A program made the translations under genes and the position numbers. From Prochilodus magdalenae (Eukaryota > Chordata > Actinopteri > Characiformes > Prochilodontidae), in assembly GCA_024036415.1 (NCBI GenBank), contig JAMWET010005499.1:1-64000 (forward strand): a DNA stretch of 64,000 nt, given 5' to 3'. Shown here one piece after another: positions 1 to 11,600 of this stretch (its first letter is position 1; each line of letters begins with the position of its first letter). The notes beneath the pieces were generated by a model. That model saw only the letters and a program-made list of their open reading frames with translations. It had not been told where the DNA came from and ran no database searches.

Positions 1-584
1 AGCTGATGGTTTAATTGACTCATCTTCTAAAGTATCACACAAAGACACTTACCGGGCCTGTATACTGACTGCTAATGCTGAGCTTTTGACCAGATGTCAG
101 AATGATTAAAGTTCACTCAATGTCAACAAGTTGAAGATGAGGTCATGAAAAGAATCGTAGGAGAGGGGGAATGTTTTTTAACAAGCGACTTAAAAAATCT
201 GTGACAAAGCCAACCTCCAAGGTCAGTGCAAGCTTGACGTGCCCTTTGGAACAAGCCCTGGATCACATTACAAGCCTTCAGGGACTTGGAGATACTAGAG
301 GACCCTGGTCTCTCACAGATTCATATTCAACTTAGGAATACACTAGGTGGCCTTGAGGTTTGCCTGCAGTGGACAGCCAGAGAAATTAGAAGCACCATAA
401 CTCAGCAAAAATAAGAGTAGCCTAATTAATACTTCAGAGGATTGCAGAGCATTATGCCGACCTCTCCAACCACACATTTGTTATGGTCTTTAGGAAAACT
501 GAATTATCAACATCATTTGGTTTCACTGACTGTGCAAACCCTGGCAGATTTTAGCCCAATTTTACAGTCATTATAAAAAAAAAC
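1..584. other. Unannotated AT-rich sequence
   Basis: I see no open frame longer than chance, no recognisable repeat and no RNA gene in this stretch. It reads as ordinary non-coding vertebrate DNA up to the left edge of the first Tc1-derived element. Confidence 0.5.
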
Positions 585-1275
585 AGTTGCACTTAGAAGG
601 ATGTGTGGGATTGCAAGTTTACCCGGAACAATAAATGGCGATAAATTTAAACTTGATATGGGCAATATTTATTGAGCTACTACAGAAGTAGCATCTCTCT
701 AAACACTTTCAGCTCTGCATGGAGTTGTGGAGGTTCCTTATGATGCAAATTGATAATCCATCCGTTGCATCTTAAATATTCCTGTAGAATGTGTGGTAGG
801 GGTAGAGGTGGAGTGACACCAGGCCTTCTGGATGTGTGATGCATGACGACAAACCCTTCATCTTGGTGCTGACCACAGTGCCTCCATACAGATTTGTTTG
901 TCATCTCCACCAGGACAAAAGTGGGACTCAATGAAGATGACCTCCTGTCATTCTGAGTCACTCCATGACAGTCTGGCATGACACCATTTCAGTCTTTGGC
1001 GAGGCTGACGTGGTGTTAATGACCGCTTTAATGGTCTGCGTGCATGAAGTCCTGCGTCGTGCAGCCGCCCGCCAATGGCGCTGGTACTAACAAGATGACT
1101 AATGGAGGGCATCACAGCTCACTGAATGTCCACAATAATGGCTGTTGGGTCAGTCAGGTACAGTGATAAGGCCTGTCCTTGCTTACCTCACAAGCACGGC
1201 AGAGCGTGAAACATAAATCATTCTCATGTCTCACAGTGCCAACCTATCTACCAAGCTTCATTCCTGCCAGCAAAA
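585..1275 (-). mobile_element. Tc1-derived deleted element, family A copy 1
   Basis: This block matches, along most of its length, the segments at 46404-47050 (opposite strand), 58913-59704 and 61186-61598. The shared landmarks are a GTGGAGGTGGAGTGACNCCAG-like stretch, the GGTCAGTCAGGTACAG stretch and a terminal GAGCTAC...TATTGCC motif. On the minus strand it ends with a degraded transposase C-terminus and a CTCAATAAATATTGCCCATA tail. The coding frame has many stops and the central catalytic part of a Tc1 transposase (FQQDNA to PDLNPIE) is absent, so it is non-autonomous. The family link is direct sequence comparison; the Tc1 assignment rests on the better C-terminus in the 46 kb copy. Confidence 0.72.
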
Positions 1276-2797
1276 AAAATTAAACAGAAAATGTGGAATT
1301 TCTTTCCTGTTTATTTATTTGTCTGCCCATCTGTCTGTCCCTTGAACCATTCATTCATTCGCTATCTCATTCATTTGTTAATTCATTTATTCATTCATCC
1401 ATCATATAAGCCACTTATCTTCCTGTTTCTTATTGAATGAGAGCGATTACATGCTCTCTCTGCAAAAATCAATAACAAAGTAAGCCTCTAAGTGCATCTC
1501 TTATTCTATGATACAGCAGCTCACTGGAAGCTCCGGTTCCACACACTGATATCTAACCCTGTGACCAACATGGACCAGCATGTGCCGTAACTCCTCTGGC
1601 AGCACATTAACTCAGAATACCTGTAAATGAGTTAATGTTGGCTCTGCCAAATTCTCTGAATGGACTACTGGCAAGATGCAGTCAGATAGGGTGGAACTAT
1701 ATGAGGGCATTGAGAAGTACAGCAGAAACAGTGCATTCTTATAAAAACTGTCATTCGCTTAGTCACCGGTGCAAATCTGTTTGCCATCAAGCCTCATAAA
1801 ACTGATTTTGTCTCTCCACAAAAGCCACTTCCTCAGACGTATCATGTTCTAACTGAGCTTCAGCTACCGGCTGCTCTGGCTCGTAAAACGGCCGACACCC
1901 CACGAACCTTTTCAAGATGTCTGTCATGTACAGGGGCTTCCCTTAAGTCACGTACACCAAGGGATCCTCTGCTGTTTTGCAGTCGGTTTGCTTTTAATCT
2001 GGCCCACTAATAGAACAGAGAGACCCGTTTGATGGGAAAGCAGTTAAAAGCTTGGTTATTTATACAGCTGGAGGAGGACCAAGGCAAGGCCAGAGAGAGC
2101 CCCCCGTATAGGAGAAGGCCATGTGAAATTTCAGACTTTCTAATAACACAGACATGAGACTAAAGGTTTGCTCTGGACGATGAAAGACAGAGATTACATT
2201 TCATGGCCCTTCTAAAAGACCAGCTTTGAAGTGACCAGTGGATGTCTTTTTCCCCTTTTGTAATGGCATATTCATGTGACTTAGTAGGCTGTTTTGGCTG
2301 CAGGGATTTAACCTTTCAATTATCAGGTCTCATCTCACATTCAGATCTTTGCTGCAGTAACAATACGTATAGGAAGAAGAAGCTAGCAGACAACCAGGCA
2401 TCTCCACTTCACGGATTTATGGCACACATCTGGGCATGCTGCAGGTTTTGCTGCCAGAAACAGCTCATCGATTTCCAGCCTAGTCTCACTGGAGGCAGCA
2501 GGGCTTTGATATATCTGGGAAGAAGACATAAAGCAACAGCACATAGCTCACTTCATTTTCACTCCTAGGGGTCAGAATCACTTCAGGCACATAAAACAAT
2601 CATAAAGGAAAGTTTGAGGAGCTGAATCACTGAAGTGAAGATAAGTTAGCACCTCATTTACGCTGAACATGCTTCAATATGGTGATTTTATAGATGTTTT
2701 AATGCATGCTTACTGAGATTAAAATACAAACATTTGCACAGGTCACATTTTTTAAAATTAATATTTCCCCATAAAGTGGCCAGAAGCCTGTTTTCGG

Positions 2798-2799
<2 letters not shown>
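1276..2799. other. Unannotated region with a degenerate ATTC/ATTT tract
   Basis: Around 1305-1402 there is a loose ATTC/ATTT-type simple tract (TTCATTCATTC, TTTATTCATTCATCC). The rest, notably 1790-2560, has more balanced base composition than its surroundings and no match to the repeat families seen elsewhere in the window. No convincing coding frame is visible: the 108-codon frame starting at 2242 has no recognisable motif and a random-looking composition. Confidence 0.4.
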
Positions 2800-2844
<45 letters not shown>

Positions 2845-2849
2845 TATAA
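2800..2849. repeat. (TA)n microsatellite
   Basis: An almost pure TA dinucleotide run of about 50 bp, broken once by a C near its right end. The tyrosine-isoleucine translations on both strands here are artefacts of the dinucleotide repeat. Confidence 0.95.
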
Positions 2850-2850
2850 A

Positions 2851-3130
2851 TGTCTCGTTCCGTGTGTGGAAAATGATTGGCTAAAAGGAGTGACTGCATT
2901 TGGTGTGCCAAAGACCATAGTGTGAAGGAAGTAGGTAAATCTGCAGGAGTATAGAAGTGTACGGTCATACTGGTCTAACAACAGTGGCTAAAATCCCAGT
3001 CTACAGGGCGTTCTCCTTAGAACTGTACCAGGGAAGGCACCCACCAAATCTGACCCAACTCCACAATTCTTGGATGCAGGAGTTGAAAAACATTGTGGTG
3101 GCCTACATCCAGAAACTTGTCCAATTTCAG
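2851..3130 (+). mobile_element. Tc1-derived deleted element, family B copy 1
   Basis: Plus-strand sequence reads as a broken Tc1-like N-terminus (GVTAFG near the start, then a KEVGKSAGV-like helix-turn-helix segment). It then jumps directly to a transposase C-terminal segment that begins with a degraded form of LMQECLN and contains the equivalent of YIQKLV. The same two pieces join at the same place in the inverted copy at 7998-8352, so the internal deletion is older than both insertions. Stops interrupt the frame. The element begins directly at the end of the TA array and its termini are not resolved. Confidence 0.65.
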
Positions 3131-3282
3131 ATTTTCAGTTTCAGGTTCTAGAAGTTTTGCTCAGTTTTCCTCCTCGCAACTGCAGCCGCATACAACAATA
3201 GCCAATTCCAGCACCCTAGTTCCCCAGTCACATCATGTCTGCCATGTTAACTGCCAGTTCTGTTCTCTCAGCTGACAGACAG

Positions 3283-3570
3283 ACTCAACTGGGCCAATTC
3301 CTACATGGCTGCATCACTCAGGAGCCTCCCAAATGGTGCTCCTTTAATTTTTTGCACTGGAGATATGAGGCCGTTTTTGAGATCATTCAGGGATTTGACT
3401 AGATAATTCATATGGGATATTGGATCTGTTTAACTTCCTTTAAGTACTACACACTACCTGGATCAAAGCATCATGGCCCAGGTGTGAACCTCAGCATTAA
3501 GATAAAAAGTAAACAAGTTTGAATGAACAACAAAAACTCCTAGTTAACACCACACAGATTTCACCAAATT
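3283..3570 (+). repeat. Direct duplication, unit 1
   Basis: This block aligns in the same orientation with 3720-3985. Both begin ACTCAACTGGGCCAATTC and share GCATCATGGCCCAGGTG near the middle and an ACAGATTT stretch near the end, with scattered substitutions and small indels. The origin is unknown. It could be a local segmental duplication or two copies of an unrecognised interspersed repeat. Confidence 0.8.
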
Positions 3571-3641
3571 GGTTTCCAAACAGAACTTACTATTGAGATA
3601 TTCAAACTTTACAGGGCCAAACTTTAGAGGGCAAAAACCTA

Positions 3642-3676
3642 AGTTAATTTTAACGTAAGTTAATTTTAACGTAAGG
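3642..3676 (+). repeat. Two tandem 16 bp units
   Basis: The unit TAAGTTAATTTTAACG occurs twice in tandem between the two halves of the larger direct duplication. Its core GTTAATTTTAAC is nearly self-complementary. Confidence 0.75.
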
Positions 3677-3719
3677 CACTGGAGCCCCTTTCTGTCAGGC
3701 GACAAATACCAACGCATAG

Positions 3720-3985
3720 ACTCAACTGGGCCAATTCTTACATGGTTGCGTCACTCAGGAGCCTCCTAAAGTTTGCTACATTAATTTTTGCACTGGAGTT
3801 ATAAGGTCATTTTTAAGGATTTGACTGGATATTACATATGGGATAATCCATCTGCTCAACTTCCTTAAATTAGTCCAAATGACCTGGATAAAAGCATCAT
3901 GGCCCAGGTGTTAACCCTAGGGTTACAATTAAAAATGAACAACAGAAACTACCATTTAACCTCAGACAGATTTAACCCAAATTTT
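3720..3985 (+). repeat. Direct duplication, unit 2
   Basis: Second copy of the 3283-3570 block, same orientation, offset by about 437 bp. It is somewhat shorter because of small deletions, for example in the segment after GTCACTCAGGAGCCTCC. Confidence 0.8.
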
Positions 3986-3999
3986 AGACATATGAGAAC

Positions 4000-4350
4000 T
4001 ATAACAAAATTTGCAAACTTTGAACATAACAACCATGTTTGCTGGTCCCACCAATGACCGCTGCAAAGACAGCACAAAGCCATCTATCTCCTTGAAGATC
4101 AAACTGCACCTGTTCACCTTCATTACGATACCAGTTGTGACTTATGCTCGCAAAATATAGAAGGCATAGGCTAGCATCAACAATAACCTGGACATACACC
4201 AAATTTTCAAGACTCATTACTCTAACCCCATTACCAATGAACAGGCACTCCAAAAGGAGACTCCATCTGGCCAGCCGTGCCATTCAAAGGAAGAACCATC
4301 AGATCTCAGGAACATGTGGAGGCAATCATTCATCCAAGGCCTGAAGTTAT
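4000..4350 (+). pseudogene. Possible LINE ORF2 C-terminal remnant
   Basis: One plus frame reads ISLKIKLHLFTFITIPVVTYA, interrupted later by stops, then ITNEQALQKE. This resembles the segment after the reverse transcriptase of some non-LTR elements, where a T/SLKTKLRLF...VLPVLTYG block is followed by VTNEEVLQR. The resemblance is from memory and is short. The stretch could equally be chance. No domain with catalytic residues is present. Confidence 0.3.
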
Positions 4351-4985
4351 TAAACTTTACTCAAGACAATGAAATGATGAGATGAAACTTCAAAGACCGG
4401 AAACACTAGAGAAACTGCTGCCCAATATGCTACATAGCACCTACTCCTAATAATCACTAAAGGCCTGCAAGGCCCAGAGGACTGCCTAATGCTAAAGCTA
4501 AATAATGTGGATATCAATACAATAAGATAAAGCAATCTTGCTGTATCATTTTTTTTCTCCCACCCTTTTTGACTTCTTCGGGTAAGCATGAAAACTGTAA
4601 AGGCCAACTTGACCAAGCTCCTTCTCTATGACACATATGTCCTCTGTGTTTTTTTGGTAATAGAGCTTGAGATAAAAAACAGGAACCAGGAAACTGCCTG
4701 CAGTCTGCAGTCACATCAGGGAGGGAGTGGTATATGATTATACCAACAGAAGTTAAGGTATTAATCTACCCCTCGCTAACACCAGCTGAAAGGAATGGGC
4801 TACTTGCAGCACGCTCAGTGATTTATTTCAGTTTTCAGAGGTGCACTGCACTGGGGGTAAGTGGTGCTGCTGAAACGACTCTAGCCAAAACAGATATGTT
4901 TACGCAAAATATAATCATTTAATTCTCCTGTAATTTGACTGACAGATTGAGTAACTGCTGGCAAGCCATGCCAGAGTGGCCTACG
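4351..4985. other. Unannotated sequence
   Basis: No repeat family or coding frame recognised. Short overlapping frames on both strands have no motif and no codon pattern that I can support as a gene. Confidence 0.4.
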
Positions 4986-5013
4986 CTGGTGGGTGTGTGT
5001 GCGTGTGTGTGTG
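4986..5013. repeat. (GT)n microsatellite
   Basis: A short GTGTGTGTGCGTGTGTGTGTG run with one C interruption. Confidence 0.85.
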
Positions 5014-5494
5014 CTTATTGCTGGCCCTGTTGCTAAAGGCAAGATTATACTTGAGGCCTTGAAGGCTTTTCCCTGATCCACTGTCTGGGTAGAACTATGC
5101 CCATTAACATTTGCATAGGGATTGTCATTGCTTCCTGTAAACACCATCAATCTTGCAGGGAGCGACTGCAACATGGAATAGTAGCATTGCTGAGGCAGAC
5201 GAGCACAGACTCTGCACCAGCTCTGTGATGACTTCAAACCACGGATTGCTCTGTTCCTTATAATTTAACTCTATCATGATGGAATTTAGTGGTTCCTATT
5301 AGTGTGCATGAATAAATACCGATCCCTCCAGTAAATTCCAAATACCCAAGACAAGCCTTATATAATTTACATATCACTTTCTCAGTAATTCCTGAATTAT
5401 TCATCATAGCTAATGCGCAATAAGCCTTAAGATTATTCACCAGAAACTTAAAAGTAAGGAGTTATATATACAATATTGCACAAAAGGTTTGGTC

Positions 5495-5797
5495 AGATCA
5501 ACTGTGTCTGATTCACTCACACCAGCACAACACACACTAACACACAACCACCACATCAGTGTCACTGCAGTGCTGAGAATGATCCACCATTCAACAAACA
5601 CCTGCTCTGTGGTGCTCCTGTGGGTGTCCTGACCATTGAAGAACAGGATAAAACAGGGGTAATGAAGTATAGAGAGAAATGGATGGACTACAGTCTGAAA
5701 TTCTAGAACCACAAAGTGCTCCTATATGGTAAATGGATCAGATAAAATAGACAATGTAGATACAAGGAGGGGTAACTAATGCATGTGGCTGATCAGT
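5495..5797 (+). mobile_element. Palindromic MITE, right half (copy 1)
   Basis: Matches the right arms of the elements at 18705-19265 and 43823-44259: TGTCTGATTCACTCACACC, CACTAACACAC, CAGTGTCACTGCAGTGCTGAGA and ATGATCCACCA occur in order. Only the right arm and terminal part are present here. It ends in a GTGGCTGATCAGTGTA motif that I take as the outer terminus of the full element. The full element is a long-inverted-repeat, non-coding MITE common in otophysan fish as far as I recall; I cannot name its superfamily. Confidence 0.75.
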
Positions 5798-5824
5798 GTA
5801 TATATACAGTATATGATTCATTCG

Positions 5825-5870
5825 GTGCCCTTCCTTGTATCCACACTCCTTGTCCATTTAATCAGCTCTA
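5825..5870 (-). mobile_element. Inverted terminal fragment of the same palindromic MITE
   Basis: CCTTGTATCCACACTCCTTG followed by TCCATTTAATCAGCTC is the reverse complement of the outer part of the element just to the left (5728-5772: TGGATCAGATAAAATAGACA then TACAAGGAGG). It suggests a second, truncated copy in head-to-head orientation, or the other end of a rearranged copy. Confidence 0.5.
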
Positions 5871-5970
5871 TGTATTGCCACTGTCAACTTTACAGAGAGG
5901 GCCAAACTGATAAACACACAAGGATAAAAATGCACTTTAGAGTTTCCTTCTGTGACTAAATTAACAAAAA

Positions 5971-5975
<5 letters not shown>

Positions 5976-6048
<73 letters not shown>
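5976..6048. repeat. (TA)n microsatellite
   Basis: About 73 bp of uninterrupted TA dinucleotides, the longest pure TA array in the window. Long TA arrays can extrude as cruciforms; that is general knowledge and nothing here tests it. Confidence 0.95.
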
Positions 6049-6052
<4 letters not shown>

Positions 6053-6069
6053 ATACTGCATATATATAA

Positions 6070-7660
6070 AGGTACAGGGGGCAAACACTGATATACCTAT
6101 TTTTTTAAGTCATAAAAAAAATATTATTTTTCAAGTGGACCTGGATGTTCTGTGCCTTCTAATATTGAAAAATGATTCTATTACCACTGCAATAAACAAA
6201 ATAAGCCTAAAACATGCTTTGGTGAGTGTGAACAGTAACAGAGAAAAGAGCTTTGGAAATGTTATTTTATAGTCTCTATTAATAATAAAGTTCATGCACT
6301 ATGTAAATACTGAAGTATATCGTTTGCATGTTTGCTCTCCAGTCCACATGGGCTGAATATGAAAACTATGCTGCAAAAACAGGCCATTTTTGAATGTACT
6401 GTATTTGTGATGTCACAACTTATTCATATACATCCATCTTTTCAACGTTCCAGCAAAATGTTATCTGCTTTCTTGGAGACACTGATATGATGATGTCAAA
6501 AGGTGCTGCTGTTTATGATGTCACATTCTCATTATTAAGTAACCTTGGCATACTATATTATGAAAATGGTGCCTGGAAAATTTTATTGGGTTCCATGCGC
6601 AACAATATGCAAACACGTTGACAATGTTGCCACTATGTTGTCAAAACCTCCTATAATGTCAGACAGTGTCCCGACTTTCTGAGGAATTACATTTCATTGG
6701 TACAAACGTGGAACATGACCAAGTCATGCAAAACATAAGAATGTCACAATATTCCCACAATGCAGCTGTGTACAGCAGTCTAACCCCACCCACTCGCAAC
6801 AAAGTTATAAGCCCAGACTGTTTTTTAAAGTCACAATACAGAACAGCCAATCAGAGATCATTTATATGTATCATTCTTAAAGGCACAGTAACAAAGCAGT
6901 CAGTGTAACTGTAAAAGCTAAAGAAAGGCTGGAAAAATTGGCATGTAAATAAGAATTTTGACTGTTCAGTACATAAATCAGCCCAAATAAGTGAAACACG
7001 GGGGAAGAAATACAAGAAAATGACAGGATATCTACCTTTTAAAGCTGTCAGTGGGTCATTAGCACTGACTTCTCTTCCGGCCGTGATGTTGACTTAATGC
7101 ATTAATCATTAAATCTGGGCACACGCCTTGACGTTTTCATACAGAATGACTAATACATGGCTAACCCATTGTTTCATAGCATGCCCTGCAGTTAGGACAA
7201 TAACTGTGAATATGGTGAATAAGAATGGCATAAAGGCCCAGAGGATTAGCACAATTTAGCAGGGTGGTCAGGGAAAAATGAAGCTGGACCACCCAAATAT
7301 GGATGAATTAAAGCTGTTGTGTTTAAAGAATAAGATGCATGTTTGAGAAGGTGCACATTTGCTGTTTCCACTCTGCATGCAGTGAGATCACGGGTGCCAT
7401 AAGAGATGAGCGAAGAGAGACTTACAGAGTGTGAAGCACAGTGACAGAGTCTGAGCTGGCAGCCTGGATCTGCCCTCTTAATGTCTACTCTGCTGAATAA
7501 CACTGAGCCAAAGTGAGAATGTCACATGGATTCACACTGGGGCTAATAATCAGACAGTCTGAGACAGTCACATGAGTGCAGAACGCTTCCTAAATGCAGT
7601 CTGGCATGTCAGTGACTGATTGATTTATTGGAGACATGGGAAAGGACAAAACATGTTATA
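6070..7660. other. Unannotated sequence
   Basis: No repeat family, RNA gene or convincing coding frame recognised. Frames of up to about 85 codons occur but have no motif. A possible unique block is 7260-7500. Confidence 0.4.
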
Positions 7661-7664
7661 TTTT

Positions 7665-7868
7665 ACATTTAGCTGATGCTCTTATCCAGAGCAACTTACA
7701 AGGTTAATCATAATACAGGTGGGCCAATGTAGTGTTGGGAGTCTTGCCCAAGGACTATTGGTGTAGCACAGCATAGTCACCCAGACTGGGATTCAAACCC
7801 CAGCCTCCCACATGTGGTGGTAACGCCCTGGCGGGTAGGGGTGTTATCTGCTGAGCCACACCAACCAC
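7665..7868 (-). repeat. tRNA-derived SINE, copy 1
   Basis: On the minus strand this starts with TGGTGTGGCTCAGCAGATAAC (A-box region) and carries GGTTTGAATCCC (B-box region with GTTCGAATCC-like order). It then carries the conserved central GGGCAAGACTCC...CTACATTGGCC segment and ends in a TAAGTTGCTCTGGATAAGAG tail with a GCTAAATG end. The same order is seen at 18095-18307 and 24221-24430. The tail is the kind shared with L2-clade LINEs in teleosts, which would supply reverse transcriptase in trans; that link is recalled. Confidence 0.85.
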
Positions 7869-7997
7869 TGCAATTGACATTGTTATTCAAATATCTGAAT
7901 GTTGCAATCAAAATAATGTAGAAAATTGCATGTAATGTGAAGCTAAACCTAAAATATAATAAGCCCATTAAACCAAAAATAAGTAACCTGTGACTGA

Positions 7998-8352
7998 AAC
8001 GTACTTCATAGTGTGGAAATCCTCAACAAATAACAGCTGCTATTCGATTTGGAATGGAATGGACAAGCTTCTGGATGTAGTCCACAGCAATGTTTAGACA
8101 CTCTTGCATCAAATAATTGAGTAGTTGGGCCAGATTTGGTCAGGGCGGTTCCTAGTACAATTCCGAGGAGAGTTTCCTGTAGACTGGGATTTTAGCCACT
8201 GCTAGTTGACCCGTATGACCATACACTTCAATACACCTGCAAATTCAGCTACTTCCTTCACCCTATGGCATGTAGCACGCCCAAATGCAACCACTCCTTT
8301 CTGCCAATCATTAACATCTGCTTTGCAGCCCATTTTACACACATGGCACGAG
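7998..8352 (-). mobile_element. Tc1-derived deleted element, family B copy 2
   Basis: Minus-strand translation gives DWQKGVVAFGRATCHRVKEV (transposase N-terminal helix-turn-helix region), a stop, and further decayed N-terminal sequence. It then gives YLMQECLNIAVDYIQKLVHS and IPNRIAAVI, a typical Tc1 transposase C-terminus. The DDE catalytic region is missing. The junction coincides with that of the 2851-3130 copy (CCAAATCTGRCCCAACTNC followed by the TTGATGCA/TTGGATGCA start of the C-terminal piece). Confidence 0.75.
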
Positions 8353-8616
8353 ACACTGACTGCACTGTACCGTCTCTTCTCAGTCTATGAATTGTGTCGC
8401 TCACACCTGCTAGTATTTAAAGCCCCATCATCCTTACACATCGCCATCTGCAGGAGCCTGAAGTCATTCATACCTTAAAAACACTAGGTGATTAATTTTG
8501 ATTAAGTCTGTTGAGGTTATAAAGTGAGTTTTTTCTGAGTTTAAAAATACCAAACTAAATTACTCAGTGCAGTATACATCCACTGCAACACTGTTAGCTT
8601 GTATCCCACCAGTCAT

Positions 8617-8925
8617 GCCAAAAGTATACGGACACCCCTCCTAATTATCAAGTTCAGCTCTTCCAGCCACACCCTTTGCTAACTGGTGTATAAAATCGGC
8701 ATATAGTCGAGCAATTTCTGTAGACAGAAAGTGCCAATAGCGAACATTGTACTAAATAGAGTGGCATTAAATGTGGCACTAATATAGGATGCCACCTTCC
8801 CATAAGTATATTTATGATGGATCCACCCTGCTAAATCTGCCCTAGTCAACTGTAAGTCTTATTATTGTGAAAGGGAATCATTTATGCGCAACAACAACTC
8901 AGTTGCAAAATGACCATTTGAGCAG
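8617..8925 (+). mobile_element. Tc1-like transposon 5' fragment (family D)
   Basis: Begins with GCCAAAAGTATACGGACACC, a terminal sequence I recognise from a widespread fish Tc1-like family. It continues through a degraded 5' leader (TGGTGTATAAAATC) into an N-terminal transposase segment recognisable as GTxIGCHL...LLNLP.STVS.IIVK. An ATG-equivalent is not preserved and there are stops. It breaks off near 8925, before the catalytic domain. The 62904-63225 segment appears to be the 3' half of the same type of element. Confidence 0.7.
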
Positions 8926-11580
8926 AGATTTTTCTCAAACCATTATGAGAACTTTTATTTTTATTTATTTGTTTTTACAGTTTTTGTGGCACTGTAACAT
9001 TAAAAACTTGGTACTTGATGATGCCAGCTAACCTCAAATACACTATGATGCAGTGAGTTGCTGGCTGTGCTGGATGCAAGGCATGTAGAAACATGTACTG
9101 ATGATTCAAACGTCACTGGCAGTTGGGTTACTTATCTAGAACGCTAGCTTGCACCATTTAGCCATACACTGTATATTTTATTGCTGGCTTAGTGACATCA
9201 TATTCAGCTATGTCTCAACAGCTATTTCCGCACAACATCCATGCCCCCATTTCAGCATTGCTTTGATTGTATTGTTGCTTGTAGCAATCACTATATGACA
9301 TCCATAAACAGGGACATCAGAAAACAATCTCTATGAACAGCAGCATTAGGTAACCATAACCTTAACTTCAAGGTTATAAAGGCTAAGCTTCTTACCAGTG
9401 ATAAGAGGTCAATCACTGTAGTCTCTCGGTGTTAGCCAATGAACCAAGAGATTGTAATCATTCTATTGAGAACTGTAAAGAAAACTCTCCAGATGCATGT
9501 CATTTAGGACACTATCTTTAACAATATCCCTCCTCAAATAGAGCAGGCCAGTGTGTTGGCATAGGAAGTGCATTGTTTGGCAGAGGGAAAGGTATGTCGA
9601 AAGGGGAAATGTGGTCATTAGCACTGCTATTAGCTATACTAGCGAGGCACAAGGAACTCCCTAGGTCAGGACTGTGGACACACACATTCCTAGCCAATGG
9701 TAAAACTGATTAATTGTATTTAATGGTTGTTTTGACTGGAATTACAATTAATGAAGAGTCTATAAATTTCGCACAGCACATTAGACTGCAAAAGTCCCCT
9801 TTCTTGCCATGTTGTCTTTGGCCTGCTGCCTACTGATTTAAAGACTTTGCCTTAGGAAGCCTCCTTCGCCAAGAACTGCATTCCGGATCCTTCATCTCTT
9901 ATTGTTAGCCTCTCTTCTCCTCCTCCTCTTGTCCATCAACTCTACCGAAAGCCGTCTATCAGCTCAGCTTCCTCTGTTTCTCTTGTACAGTCGGCGTGCC
10001 CCAGTCGTCACCCCCCACTTCACAGTGTGGGCTGTTCAAGAGGACTTCGATCACTGGTTTCCACAGATATCCACGAATTACGTAACCAAGCCTTTTCCTT
10101 CTCTTTTAACTGGCCCTGGTTTTCTTCCGTCTCAAAACCAGCACAGCCTGATCCCTCTATTCTTTGCATTCATGGTCCCTCGCAGCCTTGCTGTGCTTTG
10201 GAAACATGGGTTTAAAGTGACTAAAGACTAGCATTAGCGGCTAGTGCCACAGTCCAAAACTCAAGTGAATTCCCAATCTAACCAAAAGGGTGCCTGTGGA
10301 GAAACTGAGCAGCAGAGCTATCAGCAGGAGAGAGCACTCCAACCTCCCAGTAGACTGCATTCTGCCAAAAAGCACTCACTATGCCATCATGCCCGGCACC
10401 ATTAGCAGATCCTGTCAATAATCGCACAAAGCCTGCCAACCAGCCGGTTTTCTATTTCCAGCTGCGTGACGGACATTGTTAATTGCAAACTAAGATTGTA
10501 CACATTTGTGACACATCTGGAAGATCTCAGAAGCCACACCCTGTTGACTATATTTTAGATTCATTGTGTAGACTTGTCCAGATATAAGCTGCTGCCTATT
10601 TGCATGGTTCTGCTGAAGATAGCGTGCCAAAATTTCAAAGCCAAAAGGTTTGTGTGTGTCTGAAATCATAGTATTCATCATATAATACATAAGGGTGTCC
10701 GCCTGTCCGCACCCGCAAGCATACAAATTCTATTCATTAGACATTATTCCAATGCCATAATGACCTCAGAGGTAATCGGTCAGTTAAAAGGAAATTCTAC
10801 TGATTGTCTGCCATCGTTAAGAGTAGTAATTCTGACTGGTTTGAAATGGTTTTGTGGTGGAGCCACAATTTTTTAACAATTCAGAAATGAACCAGGGCCC
10901 GTTGTGCAGTGAGCAATAAAACCCACCATGCATCTATAAAGGATATCGCTGCATGGACTCTGGAATTCTATGACAAACCATTGTCTTATAGCAGCAGTGT
11001 CCAAAAGCGCTGCTGACTTCTCTGGGCTTGAGCACATCACTTTCAGATAAGCTCCAGCCAAGAGATGTATTTATAGGAATAATGGGTCGTGTCCTACGGG
11101 CCATAGATGAAAAGTACCACCAAGATTACTATCAGTGTAAAGTTCAGTGAAGTGTGTCATGGCATGTGGGTATTAGTGGGACACCTGCACATTTGTGAAG
11201 GCACCATTAACGCTGAACCTGTACCTATGCTACTTCTAGGCAAGACGCCATCTTTTTCAGGGACACCCTGCTTATTTCAATATGACAACGTCAAAAACAT
11301 TCTGCACACACTGCAACAGCAGCGTAATCTGAGAGCATAGGTGGTAGACAGGCCTGACTGCAGTTTTGAACTGTCATTGAACATGTCTTAAAGCTACAGG
11401 CGGCTTCAGACAAATGTCTACCTTAACTGTTTAACGTCCTCACCAGAATACATTGTTTAGGGAAATAATAATAAATCACATAGTGAATTATAATTACATT
11501 AGCTTTGCATAGACACATTTAGCATAAAAAGCAATTATACTGTTTGTTAACATGTTTTCATTTTTATATACATAATTTTA
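8926..11580. other. Unannotated sequence with a pyrimidine-rich block
   Basis: No repeat family recognised. The plus strand between about 9840 and 10210 is rich in C and T (CTCTTCTCCTCCTCCTCTTG), giving a leucine- and serine-rich open frame at 9902-10231. The frame starts at a non-ATG codon and has no recognisable domain, so I do not call it a gene. It resembles in texture the LTR-like blocks at 14.4, 39.1 and 53.0 kb but shows no terminal motif. Confidence 0.35.
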
Positions 11581-11600
11581 TTATTTATTTATTTATTTAG
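11581..11600. repeat. (TTTA)n short tract
   Basis: TTATTTATTTATTTATTTA, a short tetranucleotide run. Confidence 0.85.

Noticed and set aside
9902..10231. Leucine-rich frame resembling a signal peptide start
   Set aside because: Starts at a non-ATG codon in a pyrimidine-rich tract; hydrophobicity comes from CTN and TCN codons in that tract.
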